This document shows positions 22,851 to 31,473 of a stretch of DNA of 64,000 nucleotides, piece after piece. This DNA is from Streptomyces rubellomurinus. GTDB taxonomy: Bacteria > Actinomycetota > Actinomycetes > Streptomycetales > Streptomycetaceae. Position 1 is the first letter of the stretch; each line of letters begins with the position of its first letter. The translations under genes were made by a program, and so were the position numbers. A model generated the notes under the pieces. It did not search any database, was not told where the DNA came from, and saw only the letters and a program-made list of their open reading frames with translations. The DNA is taken from contig NZ_JZKH01000024.1 of the NCBI RefSeq assembly GCF_000961885.1, forward strand, positions 29,274-93,273. The letters run 5' to 3'.

Positions 22851-25568
22851 ATGCCCCGCTTGAAGAAGTTCCGGCGCGCCCGTCTGATCGTGATCGTGCT
22901 GGTCGTGCTGCTGGTGGCCGGCGTCGGCTACGGCGGCTACCGCGGGGTCGCCGCGGTCCGCGCCTCCTTCCCGGAGGTCGACGGCAGCGTCAAGGTCGCG
23001 GGCCTGAGCGCGCCGGTCGACGTCAAGCGGGACGCCAACGGCATCCCGCAGCTCTACGCCGACACCGCCGAGGACCTCTTCCGCGCCCAGGGCTACGTCC
23101 AGGCGCAGGACCGGTTCTGGGAGATGGACGTCCGCCGCCACATCACCGCCGGCCGGCTGTCCGAGATGTTCGGCGACGGCCAGGTCGACACCGACGCCTT
23201 CATCCGCACCATGGGCTGGCGGCAGGTCGCGCAGAAGGAGTTCGACACCAAGCTGTCGCCCGAGACCAAGAAGTACCTGCAGGCCTACTCGGACGGCGTG
23301 AACGCCTGGCTCGGCGAGCACCCCGGCGGCGAGAAGGCCTCGCTGGAGTACGCGCTGCTCGGCATGGTCAACGACGGCTACAAGCCCGAGCAGTGGACCC
23401 CGGTCGACTCGGTGGCCTGGCTCAAGGCGATGGCCTGGAACCTCTCCGGGAACCTCCAGGAGGAGATCGACCGCTCGCTGCTGTCCCAGGACTTCACCCC
23501 GGACAAGATCGCCGAGCTGTACCCGGACTACCCGTACAGCCGCAACGGCACCATCGTGAAGACCGGCACCGTCAGCGGCGACACCTACCGCCCGGCGGAC
23601 GGCCCCGCGCCGGCCGCCGGCACTCCCGGCGCCGGCACCGCCCAGGGCGCGGCCACCACCAAGGCGCTGCTGCAGGGCCTGACCGACCGGGTCGACAAGA
23701 TGCCGCAGCTGCTCGGCCGCCCCGGCCAGGGCATCGGCTCCAACTCCTGGGTCGTCGCCGGCAGCCACACCACCACCGGCCGGCCGCTGCTCGCCAACGA
23801 CCCGCACCTGGGCCCCGGCCTGCCCTCGGTCTGGTACCAGATGGGCCTGCACTGCCGGACGTCCTCCCCCGCCTGCCAGTTCGACGTCTCCGGCTTCACC
23901 TTCGCGGGCATGCCCGGCGTGGTCATCGGCCACAACAAGGACGTCGCCTGGGGCTTCACCAACCTCGGCGCCGACGTCACCGACCTCTACCTGGAGAAGG
24001 TCACCGGCCCGGACACGTACCAGGTCGACGGCAAGGACGAGAAGTTCGACCTCCGCAAGGAGACCATCAAGGTCGCCGGCGGCGAGGACCGCACCATCAC
24101 CGTCCGCACCACCAGGACCGGTGCTCCGCTCATCTCCGACCAGAGCACCGAGCAGCAGAACGTCGGCAAGTACGCCCCCAACGGCAGCGCCGCCCCCGAC
24201 CGCGGCACCACCGGTTACGGCGTCGCCCTGCAGTGGACGGCGCTCAACCCCGGCAAGACCATGGACGCCGTCTTCGAGCTCGACAAGGCCCGGAACTGGG
24301 ACGAGTTCCGGGGCGCCGCCAAGGACTTCGCCGTCCCGGCGCAGAACCTGATCTACGCCGACGCCAAGCACATCGGCTACCAGGCCCCCGGCGACGTCCC
24401 GATCCGCGGCAAGGGCGACGGCACCATGCCCGCCCCCGGCTGGGACTCCGGCTACCAGTGGAAGGGCTCGATCCCCTTCAGCGCCCTGCCCTACAGCCTC
24501 GACCCGGCCGCGGGCTACATCGTCACCGCCAACCAGGCCGTGGTCGACCCGAGCTACAAGTACAACCTGACCAAGGACTGGGAGTACGGCACCCGCGCCA
24601 AGGAGATCACCGAGCAGATCGAGGGCCTGCTCAAGAACAACGGCAAGATCTCGCCGGACGACATGCAGAACCTCCAGCTGGACAACACCAGCATCATGGC
24701 CAAGACGCTCGTCCCGCTGCTGCTCAAGCAGCAGATCGACGACCCGTACGTGCGCGAGGCCCAGGACCTGCTGAAGGACTGGAACTACCACCAGGACGCC
24801 GACTCGGCCGCCGCCGCGTACTACAACGGCGTCTGGCGCAACCTGCTCACCCTCGCCTTCGGCCAGAAGTTCCCGGCCGACCTCCGGGCCAAGGGCGACT
24901 GCCTGCTGGTCCGCCAGCAGGGCGACCCGACCAAGCCGGACAGCGGCAGCCGGATCGTCACCGAGTGCGGCACCCGCGACCCGGGCAAGGCCCAGCCGGA
25001 CGGCGGCGACCGCTGGACCGAGGTGGTCCGCCAGCAGCTCGACAAGCCCGACAGCAGCTGGTGGACGTACATCGACTCCGACCACAAGGAGCAGAAGGGC
25101 CTGGACAACCTGCTCAAGGAGGCGATGAAGAACGCCCGGCAGGACCTCACCTCGCTGCTGAGCAAGGACATCTCCACCTGGAGCTGGGGCCGGCTGCACA
25201 AGCTGGAGCTGAAGGAGCAGACCCTCGGCACCGACGACTCCTCGATCGCCTCCGGCGTCGTCCACAAGCTGCTCAACCGCGGCCCGTACCGCCTCTCCGG
25301 CGGCTCCGCCGCGGTCGACGCGGCCGGCTGGAACGCGGCCGCGGGCTACCAGGTGGACTGGATCCCGTCGATGCGGATGGTGGTCGACCTGAGCGACCTG
25401 GACTCCTCGCACTGGATCAACGTCGGCGGCGCCTCCGGCCACGCCTTCCACGCCAACTACAACGACCAGACCGATCTCTGGCTCAAGGGCAAGCTGCTGA
25501 CCTGGGCGTTCACGCCCGACGCGGTCGAGAAGGCGACCAAGCACAAGCTGGTGCTCACCAACGGCTGA
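22851..25568 (+). CDS. Penicillin acylase family protein (Ntn hydrolase), membrane-anchored
   Basis: The 905-residue penicillin amidase-family enzyme is made as a single chain that normally self-cleaves before the catalytic serine. The new N-terminal Ser of the beta chain is Ser297 in GIGSNSWVVAGSHT, followed by the family block RPLLANDPHLGPGLPSVWYQ and GFTFAGMPGVVIGHN. An N-terminal membrane anchor (IVIVLVVLLVAGVGYGGY) replaces a cleavable signal. Alpha-chain features are VDVKRDANGIPQLYA and QDRFWEMDVRR. The family includes beta-lactam, acyl-homoserine-lactone and cyclic-lipopeptide acylases; the substrate here is unknown. ATG at 22851; a terminator follows. Confidence 0.92.
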   Translation: MPRLKKFRRARLIVIVLVVLLVAGVGYGGYRGVAAVRASFPEVDGSVKVAGLSAPVDVKRDANGIPQLYADTAEDLFRAQGYVQAQDRFWEMDVRRHITAGRLSEMFGDGQVDTDAFIRTMGWRQVAQKEFDTKLSPETKKYLQAYSDGVNAWLGEHPGGEKASLEYALLGMVNDGYKPEQWTPVDSVAWLKAMAWNLSGNLQEEIDRSLLSQDFTPDKIAELYPDYPYSRNGTIVKTGTVSGDTYRPADGPAPAAGTPGAGTAQGAATTKALLQGLTDRVDKMPQLLGRPGQGIGSNSWVVAGSHTTTGRPLLANDPHLGPGLPSVWYQMGLHCRTSSPACQFDVSGFTFAGMPGVVIGHNKDVAWGFTNLGADVTDLYLEKVTGPDTYQVDGKDEKFDLRKETIKVAGGEDRTITVRTTRTGAPLISDQSTEQQNVGKYAPNGSAAPDRGTTGYGVALQWTALNPGKTMDAVFELDKARNWDEFRGAAKDFAVPAQNLIYADAKHIGYQAPGDVPIRGKGDGTMPAPGWDSGYQWKGSIPFSALPYSLDPAAGYIVTANQAVVDPSYKYNLTKDWEYGTRAKEITEQIEGLLKNNGKISPDDMQNLQLDNTSIMAKTLVPLLLKQQIDDPYVREAQDLLKDWNYHQDADSAAAAYYNGVWRNLLTLAFGQKFPADLRAKGDCLLVRQQGDPTKPDSGSRIVTECGTRDPGKAQPDGGDRWTEVVRQQLDKPDSSWWTYIDSDHKEQKGLDNLLKEAMKNARQDLTSLLSKDISTWSWGRLHKLELKEQTLGTDDSSIASGVVHKLLNRGPYRLSGGSAAVDAAGWNAAAGYQVDWIPSMRMVVDLSDLDSSHWINVGGASGHAFHANYNDQTDLWLKGKLLTWAFTPDAVEKATKHKLVLTNG

Positions 25569-25581
25569 GCCCCCGTACGGC

Positions 25582-25617
25582 CGGCGGCCCCGCTCCCACC
25601 CGGGAGCGGGGCCGCCG
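25582..25617. terminator. Terminator between convergent genes
   Basis: A perfect 16-bp inverted repeat (25582-25597 with 25602-25617) and a 4-base loop separate the penicillin acylase gene from the convergent formyl-THF cyclo-ligase gene. Confidence 0.85.
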
Positions 25618-25647
25618 CCGTTCCGGCCCGCCGGGCTTCCGGGCCGC

Positions 25648-26223
25648 TCAGTCCAGCCGGTGCACCCCGGACGGCGTGACCGCCAGGTCCACCGGCCGGT
25701 CGTGCGGCTCGGCCGGCACCCGCTCCAGCAGCTCGTGCCCGTACAGCAGCACCGCCAGCACCGGGTGCGCGCCGGACCGCTCCAGCCGGGCCAGCACCCG
25801 GTCGTAGCTGCCGCCGCCGCGCCCCAGCCGCAGCCCGCGCCGGTCCACCGCCAGACCTGGCAGCAGCACCACCGACGCCTCCGTCACCGCCGCCGGCCCC
25901 AGCCGCGGCCCCACCGGCTCCAGCAGCCCGCGCCCGGCCGGGGCGAGCTCCCCGGGCCCGCCGTACTCGGCCCAGTCCAGGTCGTTGTCCGGGAGCAGGA
26001 CGGGCAGCAGCACCCGCACCCCGCGCGAGCGCAGCGCGTCCAGCAGCGGCCGCGTCCCCGGCTCGGCGCCCACCGAGACGTACGCCGCCACCGTCGCGCC
26101 CGGCCCGGCCAGCTCCCCGGCGTGCCCGGCCAGCGCGAGCGCCGCCGCGGCCCGCTCCCCGTCGCTCAGGGCCCGGCGTTCGGCGAGCAGCCGTGTCCTC
26201 AGCCCGTTCTTGTCGTTGTGCAT
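25648..26223 (-). CDS. 5-formyltetrahydrofolate cyclo-ligase
   Basis: The 191-residue enzyme converts 5-formyl-THF with ATP to 5,10-methenyl-THF, returning folate from storage. Family marks are the basic N-terminal helix (LRTRLLAERRALSD), VAAYVSVGAEPGTRPLLDAL, VLLPVLLPDNDLDWAEY, and the substrate loop LLPGLAVDRRGLRLGRGGGSYDR. The start ATG at 26223 follows GGAGGA. It is divergent from the GGDEF gene, with only 47 bases between their starts. Confidence 0.92.
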   Translation of the reverse strand: MHNDKNGLRTRLLAERRALSDGERAAAALALAGHAGELAGPGATVAAYVSVGAEPGTRPLLDALRSRGVRVLLPVLLPDNDLDWAEYGGPGELAPAGRGLLEPVGPRLGPAAVTEASVVLLPGLAVDRRGLRLGRGGGSYDRVLARLERSGAHPVLAVLLYGHELLERVPAEPHDRPVDLAVTPSGVHRLD

Positions 26224-26270
26224 CAGATCCTCCACGTCCGCAGAGCCTGACACGTGAAAGGGCGCCGCGA

Positions 26271-27185
26271 TTGTCCACCCCGCTGCTGGTCCAGGCGCTG
26301 GCCGCGCTGAGCGCCCCCGCCCTGGCCGGCACCGCCGTGCTCGGCCTGCGCCTGCGCAGGGGCGCCGCCGAGGCCGCCGCCCGGCAGCGGCGCCAGCGCG
26401 AGCGGATCGCCGAACTGGAGGCCCGCTGCTCCGAGCTGGAGCGCACCGCCTCCTGCGACCCGCTCACCGGCGTGTGGAACTACCGCCACCTGCAGCTCAC
26501 CCTCGACCGCGAGATCGAGCGCGCCCGCCGGGCCGAGCACAGCGAGCAGGCCGAGGGACCGCGCCCGCTCGCCGTGCTGATGCTGGAGATCGCCGGCTTC
26601 GGGGCCGTCGTCGCCGAGCACGGCCGGGCCCGGTCCGGCGCCGTGCTGCGCGACCTCGCCCAGCGGCTCGCGATGGAGATCCGCCGCTCCGACACCCTGG
26701 GCCGCTACAGCGGCGAGGAGTTCCTGGTGGTGCTGCCGGACACCGGCGCCGAGGGCGCCGCGCAGGTCGCCGAACGGCTGGTCTGGTCGGTGCGCCGGCA
26801 CCTGCTGCTGGACTGGTCCTCCGGCCCGCGCGAGCCCCGCCCCGCGCACGGCAACGGCCTGACCGCCGCGGTCGGCATCGCCGTGCTGCCCGAGGACGGC
26901 GGCCACGCCGCCGTGCTGCTGCGCGCCGCCGACCGGGCGCTCGCCGAGGCCCGGGCGGCCGGCGGCGACTGCTGGCGGACCGCCCCGCGGACCGGTGGCG
27001 CGCCCCCCGCCGCCGAGCCGCGACGACCGGTCGCTTCCGGTACGGAGGACGGGGTGACTGCCGAACGTGACCGTTCGGAAAAGCCGGGTAGTCTGTCGGC
27101 CTGTGCCGGACGGGACCCCCTCGCCCAGCCGGTCACCTTCCATTCGCCTGCCATCGTTGCCGGGCCCCGTGACCTGCTGTCCTGA
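26271..27185 (+). CDS. GGDEF-domain protein (possible diguanylate cyclase, SGEEF motif)
   Basis: The 304-residue protein has a short hydrophobic N-terminal segment (VQALAALSAPALAGTAVLGL), a coiled linker (RQRERIAELEARCSELERT) and a GGDEF domain (about 65-240) with CDPLTGVWNYRHLQ, RRSDTLGRYSGEEFLVVLPDTG and a conserved IAVLPEDGGHA end. The signature is SGEEF rather than GGDEF/GGEEF; such variants can be active, but this needs testing. The start is best taken as TTG at 26271, after AAAGGG. The C-terminal 60 residues are unstructured and overlap the likely galU promoter area. It could make cyclic di-GMP, which controls development in Streptomyces. Confidence 0.82.
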   Translation: MSTPLLVQALAALSAPALAGTAVLGLRLRRGAAEAAARQRRQRERIAELEARCSELERTASCDPLTGVWNYRHLQLTLDREIERARRAEHSEQAEGPRPLAVLMLEIAGFGAVVAEHGRARSGAVLRDLAQRLAMEIRRSDTLGRYSGEEFLVVLPDTGAEGAAQVAERLVWSVRRHLLLDWSSGPREPRPAHGNGLTAAVGIAVLPEDGGHAAVLLRAADRALAEARAAGGDCWRTAPRTGGAPPAAEPRRPVASGTEDGVTAERDRSEKPGSLSACAGRDPLAQPVTFHSPAIVAGPRDLLS

Positions 27186-27239
27186 GCAGGGACCGACCGT
27201 GCTCGGCCGGGCAAAAACGTGCCTGAGTAAGGTAAACGC

Positions 27240-28160
27240 ATGACGACGAGCAACTCCCGAATTCCGGTCACCAAGGCCGTGGTACCCGCGGCCGGACTGG
27301 GCACCCGCTTCCTCCCGGCGACCAAGGCCACCCCGAAGGAGATGCTCCCGGTCGTCGACAAGCCGGCCATCCAGTACGTCGTCGAGGAGGCCTCCTCCGC
27401 GGGCCTGTCCGACATACTCATGGTCACCGGCCGTAACAAGCGCGCGCTGGAGGACCACTTCGACCGCGCCTACGAGCTGGAGGAGCTGCTCGCCCGCAAG
27501 GGCGACGAGGACCGCCTGCGCCGGGTCCGCGAGTCCGTCGAGCTCGCCAACATGCACTACGTCCGCCAGGGCGACCCCAAGGGCCTCGGCCACGCCGTCT
27601 CGGTCGCCGAGCAGCACGTCGCCGGCCAGCCCTTCGCCGTCCTGCTCGGCGACGACCTGATCGACCCCCGCGACCCGCTGCTGTCCCGCATGATCGAGGT
27701 GCAGCAGGAGTTCGGCGGCTCGGTCGTCGCCCTCATGGAGGTCGACCCCTCGCAGATCCACCTCTACGGCTGCGCCGCCGTCAAGCCCAACGGCTTCGGC
27801 GACGACGTCTTCGAGGTCACCGACCTGGTCGAGAAGCCCGAGCCCGGCGAGGCCCCCTCCAACTACGCCGTCATCGGCCGCTACGTCCTCGACCCGCTGG
27901 TCTTCGACGTGCTGCGCGAGACCAAGCCCGGCCGCGGCGGCGAGATCCAGCTCACCGACGCCCTGCGCGAGCTGACCACCCGCGACCAGGCCGAGGGCGG
28001 CAAGGTCCACGGCGTCCTCTTCAAGGGCCGCCGCTACGACACCGGCGACCGCGCCGACTACCTGCGCGCCATCGTCCGACTCGCCGCCGAGCGCGAGGAC
28101 CTGGGCCCGGAGTTCCGCTCCTGGCTGCGCGGGTTCGTCGCCACCGAGCTGCAGGACTGA
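27240..28160 (+). CDS. galU: UTP--glucose-1-phosphate uridylyltransferase GalU
   Basis: The 306-residue enzyme makes UDP-glucose, a precursor for wall polymers, glycogen-like polymers and trehalose. The nucleotidyltransferase core is clear: KAVVPAAGLGTRFLPATKATPKEMLP, then DKPAIQYVVEEA, FAVLLGDDLID, VTDLVEKPEPGEAPSNYAVIGRY, GGEIQLTDAL and RYDTGDRADYL. ATG at 27240 with AAGG upstream. It heads a run of same-strand genes, galU-glp-moaC-moaB-GNAT-sepX, with short gaps or overlaps up to moaB. Confidence 0.96.
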   Translation: MTTSNSRIPVTKAVVPAAGLGTRFLPATKATPKEMLPVVDKPAIQYVVEEASSAGLSDILMVTGRNKRALEDHFDRAYELEELLARKGDEDRLRRVRESVELANMHYVRQGDPKGLGHAVSVAEQHVAGQPFAVLLGDDLIDPRDPLLSRMIEVQQEFGGSVVALMEVDPSQIHLYGCAAVKPNGFGDDVFEVTDLVEKPEPGEAPSNYAVIGRYVLDPLVFDVLRETKPGRGGEIQLTDALRELTTRDQAEGGKVHGVLFKGRRYDTGDRADYLRAIVRLAAEREDLGPEFRSWLRGFVATELQD

Positions 28161-28189
28161 CACCCCGACAGACAGAGAGCGAGCCGCCG

Positions 28190-29527
28190 ATGACCGGGTC
28201 CACGGAGCACAGCACCACCGACGCAGCCTGCTGTGACGGGTCCGCGGACCGGGCGCCGGCGGCTCCTCGCCTCTGGACGGTCGACGAGCACCTCACCGAC
28301 GTGCTGGCCGCCGTCGGCCCGCTGCCCGCGATCGAGCTCCAACTGCTCGACGCCCAGGGCTGCCGGCTGGAGGAGAACGTCCTCGCGGGCGGCGACCTGC
28401 CGCCCTTCGACAACAGCTCGATGGACGGCTACGCCCTGCGCACCGCCGACACCGCCGGCGCCACCGACACCTACCCCTCGGTGCTCACCGTGGTCGGCGA
28501 CATCGCCGCCGGCGCGGACGAGCTGCCCAAGGTCGGGCCCGGCCAGGCCGCCCGGATCATGACCGGCGCCCCCCTGCCGCCCGGCGCCCAGGCCGTCGCC
28601 CCGGTCGAGTGGACGGACGGCGGCACCGGCACCGGCGTGGCCGCCGCCGCGATGGGCGCGCCCGTCGAGGGCGAGGAGGTCCGGGTGCTGCGCCCGGTCG
28701 CCGAGGGCGCGCACATCCGCCGCCGCGGCAGCGACGTCGCGGCCGGCACGACCGTCCTGGCCGCCGGCACCCGGCTCGGCCCCACCCAGCTCGGCCTGCT
28801 CGCCGCGATCGGCCGGGCCACCGTCAAGGTCCGCCCGCGCCCGCGGGTCGTGGTGCTCTCCACCGGCAGCGAGCTGGTCCAGCCCGGCGAGCCGGTCGGG
28901 CCCGGGCAGATCGCCGACTCCAACAGCTTCACCCTCACCGCGGCCGCCCAGGCCGCCGGCGCCATCGCCTTCCGGGTCGGCGCCGTCCCCGACGACGCCG
29001 AGCGGCTGCGCGCCGTCCTGGAGGAGCAGCTCGGCCGGGCCGACCTGATCGTCACCAGCGGCGGCGTCAGCGTCGGCGCGTACGACGTCGTCAAGGAGGT
29101 CTTCGAGACCTACGGCGGCGTGGACTTCCGCAAGCTCCGGATGCAGCCCGGCAAGCCCCAGGGCTTCGGCCGGATCGGCGGCCGGACCGGGGTGCCGCTG
29201 CTCGCCCTGCCCGGCAACCCGGTGAGCGCCTACATCTCCTTCGAGCTGTTCGTCCGCCCGGTCATCCGCACCATGCTCGGCGCGGCCGACGTCCACCGCC
29301 CGGTGGTGCGCGCGCTCTGCCCGTCCGCGCTGCGCTCCCCGGCCGGGCGCCGGCAGTTCCTGCGCGGCCGCTACTCGCCTGCGGACGGCACCGTCGAGCC
29401 GGTCGGCGGCGCCGACTCCCACCTGGTCGGCGCCCTGGCCCGGGCCGACTGCCTGATCACCGTCCCCGAGGACGTCACCGACCTGCCGGCCGGCAGCGCG
29501 GTCGACGTGGTGCTGCTGGACTCCTGA
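28190..29527 (+). CDS. glp: MoeA / gephyrin-like molybdotransferase Glp
   Basis: The 445-residue MoeA-family protein inserts molybdate into adenylylated molybdopterin. Family features are [33 protein letters not shown], the MoCF-binding motif [25 protein letters not shown] and [17 protein letters not shown]. In Corynebacterium a MoeA paralogue (Glp) binds FtsZ and a membrane receptor GlpR in the divisome. Here the GlpR/SepX homologue lies four genes downstream, so this copy is called Glp by context. The N-terminal 28 residues are Ser/Thr/Ala-rich with a CC pair (AACCDG). ATG at 28190. Confidence 0.92.
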   Translation: MTGSTEHSTTDAACCDGSADRAPAAPRLWTVDEHLTDVLAAVGPLPAIELQLLDAQGCRLEENVLAGGDLPPFDNSSMDGYALRTADTAGATDTYPSVLTVVGDIAAGADELPKVGPGQAARIMTGAPLPPGAQAVAPVEWTDGGTGTGVAAAAMGAPVEGEEVRVLRPVAEGAHIRRRGSDVAAGTTVLAAGTRLGPTQLGLLAAIGRATVKVRPRPRVVVLSTGSELVQPGEPVGPGQIADSNSFTLTAAAQAAGAIAFRVGAVPDDAERLRAVLEEQLGRADLIVTSGGVSVGAYDVVKEVFETYGGVDFRKLRMQPGKPQGFGRIGGRTGVPLLALPGNPVSAYISFELFVRPVIRTMLGAADVHRPVVRALCPSALRSPAGRRQFLRGRYSPADGTVEPVGGADSHLVGALARADCLITVPEDVTDLPAGSAVDVVLLDS

Positions 29528-29669
29528 CCGTTCGCGTTCCCCGCCCCGAGCCGGAGAGGGCGCCGGAGCGCCGACCGTCGACACCGGGTCCGAGCGCCCG
29601 GAGACGAGTGGCGAGTCACAGAGCGGTACGGTAGCGCCGTATTCGACCCGTGCGCCCCTGGAGTTACCC

Positions 29670-30170
29670 GTGACGACACCTCCCCCCGGCGACCGCCTGA
29701 CCCACGTCGACGAGCAGGGCGCGGCCCGGATGGTCGACGTCTCCGAGAAGGCCACCACCGCGCGCACCGCCGTCGCGGCCGGGCGGGTCCGGGTCTCCCC
29801 GAAGGTGGTCGAGCTGCTGCGCGGCGAGGGCGTGCCCAAGGGCGACGCCCTCGCGGTGGCCCGGATCGCCGGGATCATGGGCGCGAAGCGGACGCCGGAC
29901 CTGATCCCGCTCTGCCACCCGATCGCGGTCTCCGGCGTCAAGGTCGACCTCGCCGTCGCGGACGACGCGGTCGAGATCACCGCCACCGTGAAGACCGCCG
30001 ACCGCACCGGCGTCGAGATGGAGGCGCTGACCTCGGTGGCGGTCGCCGCGCTGACCGTCATCGACATGGTCAAGGCGGTGGACAAGGGCGCCGCGATCGA
30101 GTCCGTCCGGGTGCTCAGCAAGACCGGCGGCAAGAGCGGCGACTGGTTCGCGCCGGAGGTGGAGGCGTGA
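29670..30170 (+). CDS. moaC: Cyclic pyranopterin monophosphate synthase MoaC
   Basis: The 166-residue enzyme carries out the second step of molybdenum-cofactor synthesis, rearranging the GTP-derived intermediate to cyclic pyranopterin monophosphate. Conserved blocks are [52 protein letters not shown] and [12 protein letters not shown]. The start is GTG at 29670. The stop overlaps the next gene's GTG, so moaC and moaB are translationally coupled. Confidence 0.96.
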   Translation: MTTPPPGDRLTHVDEQGAARMVDVSEKATTARTAVAAGRVRVSPKVVELLRGEGVPKGDALAVARIAGIMGAKRTPDLIPLCHPIAVSGVKVDLAVADDAVEITATVKTADRTGVEMEALTSVAVAALTVIDMVKAVDKGAAIESVRVLSKTGGKSGDWFAPEVEA

Positions 30171-30700
30171 CGGCGCGGGGCACGGGGGCACAGGACATGA
30201 GGGCCTTGGCGGTGACCGTCTCCAACCGCGCCTCGGCCGGGGTGTACGAGGACCGGGGCGGCCCGCTGCTGGTCGCCGGCCTGACCGCGATGGGCTTCGC
30301 CGCGGACGGCCCCCGGGTCGTCCCGGACGGCGAGCCGGTCGAGGCGGTGCTGCGCGAGGCCGTCGCGGCCGGCTACGACGTCGTGCTGACCACCGGCGGC
30401 ACCGGCATCTCCCCGATGGACCTCACCCCCGAGATGACCGCCCGGGTGATCGACCGGCCGGTCCCCGGCATCGCCGAGGCGATCCGCGCGTACGGCCGGG
30501 ACAAGGTGCCGACCTCGGCGCTCTCCCGCGGGCTGGCGGGGCTCGCCGGACGTACCCTGATCGTCAACCTGCCGGGGTCGACCGGCGGCGTCAGGGACGG
30601 CCTGGCCGTCCTGGAGCCGCTGCTCGCCCACGCCGTGGACCAGCTCCGCGGCGGGGACCACCCCCGGCCCGACGCACCAGCTTCCGGGAGAGCGCACTGA
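30167..30700 (+). CDS. moaB: MoaB/Mog-family molybdopterin adenylyltransferase
   Basis: The 177-residue MoCF-domain protein binds and adenylylates molybdopterin before metal insertion by MoeA/Glp. Visible marks are [20 protein letters not shown], the MoCF motif [19 protein letters not shown], then [24 protein letters not shown] at 30167 overlaps the moaC stop by 4 bases. Its stop in turn overlaps a possible CTG start of the acetyltransferase gene. Confidence 0.93.
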   Translation: MTARGTGAQDMRALAVTVSNRASAGVYEDRGGPLLVAGLTAMGFAADGPRVVPDGEPVEAVLREAVAAGYDVVLTTGGTGISPMDLTPEMTARVIDRPVPGIAEAIRAYGRDKVPTSALSRGLAGLAGRTLIVNLPGSTGGVRDGLAVLEPLLAHAVDQLRGGDHPRPDAPASGRAH

Positions 30701-31323
30701 ACGCCGGCTGGCCGGTAGAACTCCACGAGGGGGAGGTCGTGCTGCGCCCGATCCGGCGCCGCGATCAGCACGAGTGGCAGGAGGTGAGCCGCCGCAACCG
30801 GGACTGGCTGCAGCCCTGGGAGGCCACCGTGCCGCCGGGCCCGGCCGGCCAGGCCTCGGCCCCGCGGCCGACCTACCGGCAGATGGTCCGCTTCCTGCGC
30901 GGCGAGGCCGCGCACGGGCGGATGCTGCCCTTCGTGGTCCTCCACAAGGGCCGCATGGTGGGCCAGTTGACGGTCGGCGGGATCACCTGGGGCTCGATGT
31001 GCGCGGCGAACATCGGCTACTGGATCGACGAGGCGGTGGCCGGCCAGGGCATCATGCCGACCGCCGTGGCGCTTTCCGTGGACCACTGTTTCCGGACCCT
31101 CGGGCTGCACCGGATCGAGGTGTGCATCCGCCCGGAGAACCGCCCGAGCCGGCGGGTGGTGGAAAAGCTCGGCTTCCGTTCGGAGGGAATCCGGCCGCGC
31201 TATCTCCACATCGACGGCGACTGGCGGGACCACCTGGTCTACGCGCTGACCGCGGAGGAGGTTCCGGAGGGGATGCTGGAACGTCGGCGGTCGCTCAGTT
31301 CCGGGCACGGGCCAGGTAATTGA
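30697..31323 (+). CDS. GNAT N-acetyltransferase, RimJ/RimL type; possible CTG start
   Basis: The GNAT acetyltransferase resembles ribosomal-protein N-terminal acetyltransferases (RimJ). Signatures are VVLRPIRRRDQHEW, MVGQLTVGGITWGSM, IGYWIDEAVAGQGIMPTAVA (acetyl-CoA loop), LHRIEVCIRPENRPSRRVVEKLGF and REG-like RSEGIRPRYLHIDG. The first canonical start in frame is GTG at 30739, but it would remove the residues before the first beta strand and has its purine-rich site only 2 bases away. A CTG at 30697 ([14 protein letters not shown]) overlaps the moaB stop as CTGA and has GGGAG at normal distance, so I annotate from there. The start is uncertain. Confidence 0.85.
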   Translation: MNAGWPVELHEGEVVLRPIRRRDQHEWQEVSRRNRDWLQPWEATVPPGPAGQASAPRPTYRQMVRFLRGEAAHGRMLPFVVLHKGRMVGQLTVGGITWGSMCAANIGYWIDEAVAGQGIMPTAVALSVDHCFRTLGLHRIEVCIRPENRPSRRVVEKLGFRSEGIRPRYLHIDGDWRDHLVYALTAEEVPEGMLERRRSLSSGHGPGN

Positions 31324-31473
31324 ATATATGTTCGAAAGAAATATCGATATGGCATCGCTGCCCCACCGGACCGGCACAAATACCGGCAAAATAGTCGGAG
31401 AATCAGCTTGATCACACGACACGCCGCGTCAAATTGCTGCCAGGCCTTCCCCGGCGCCCGTACGGTGTGAATC

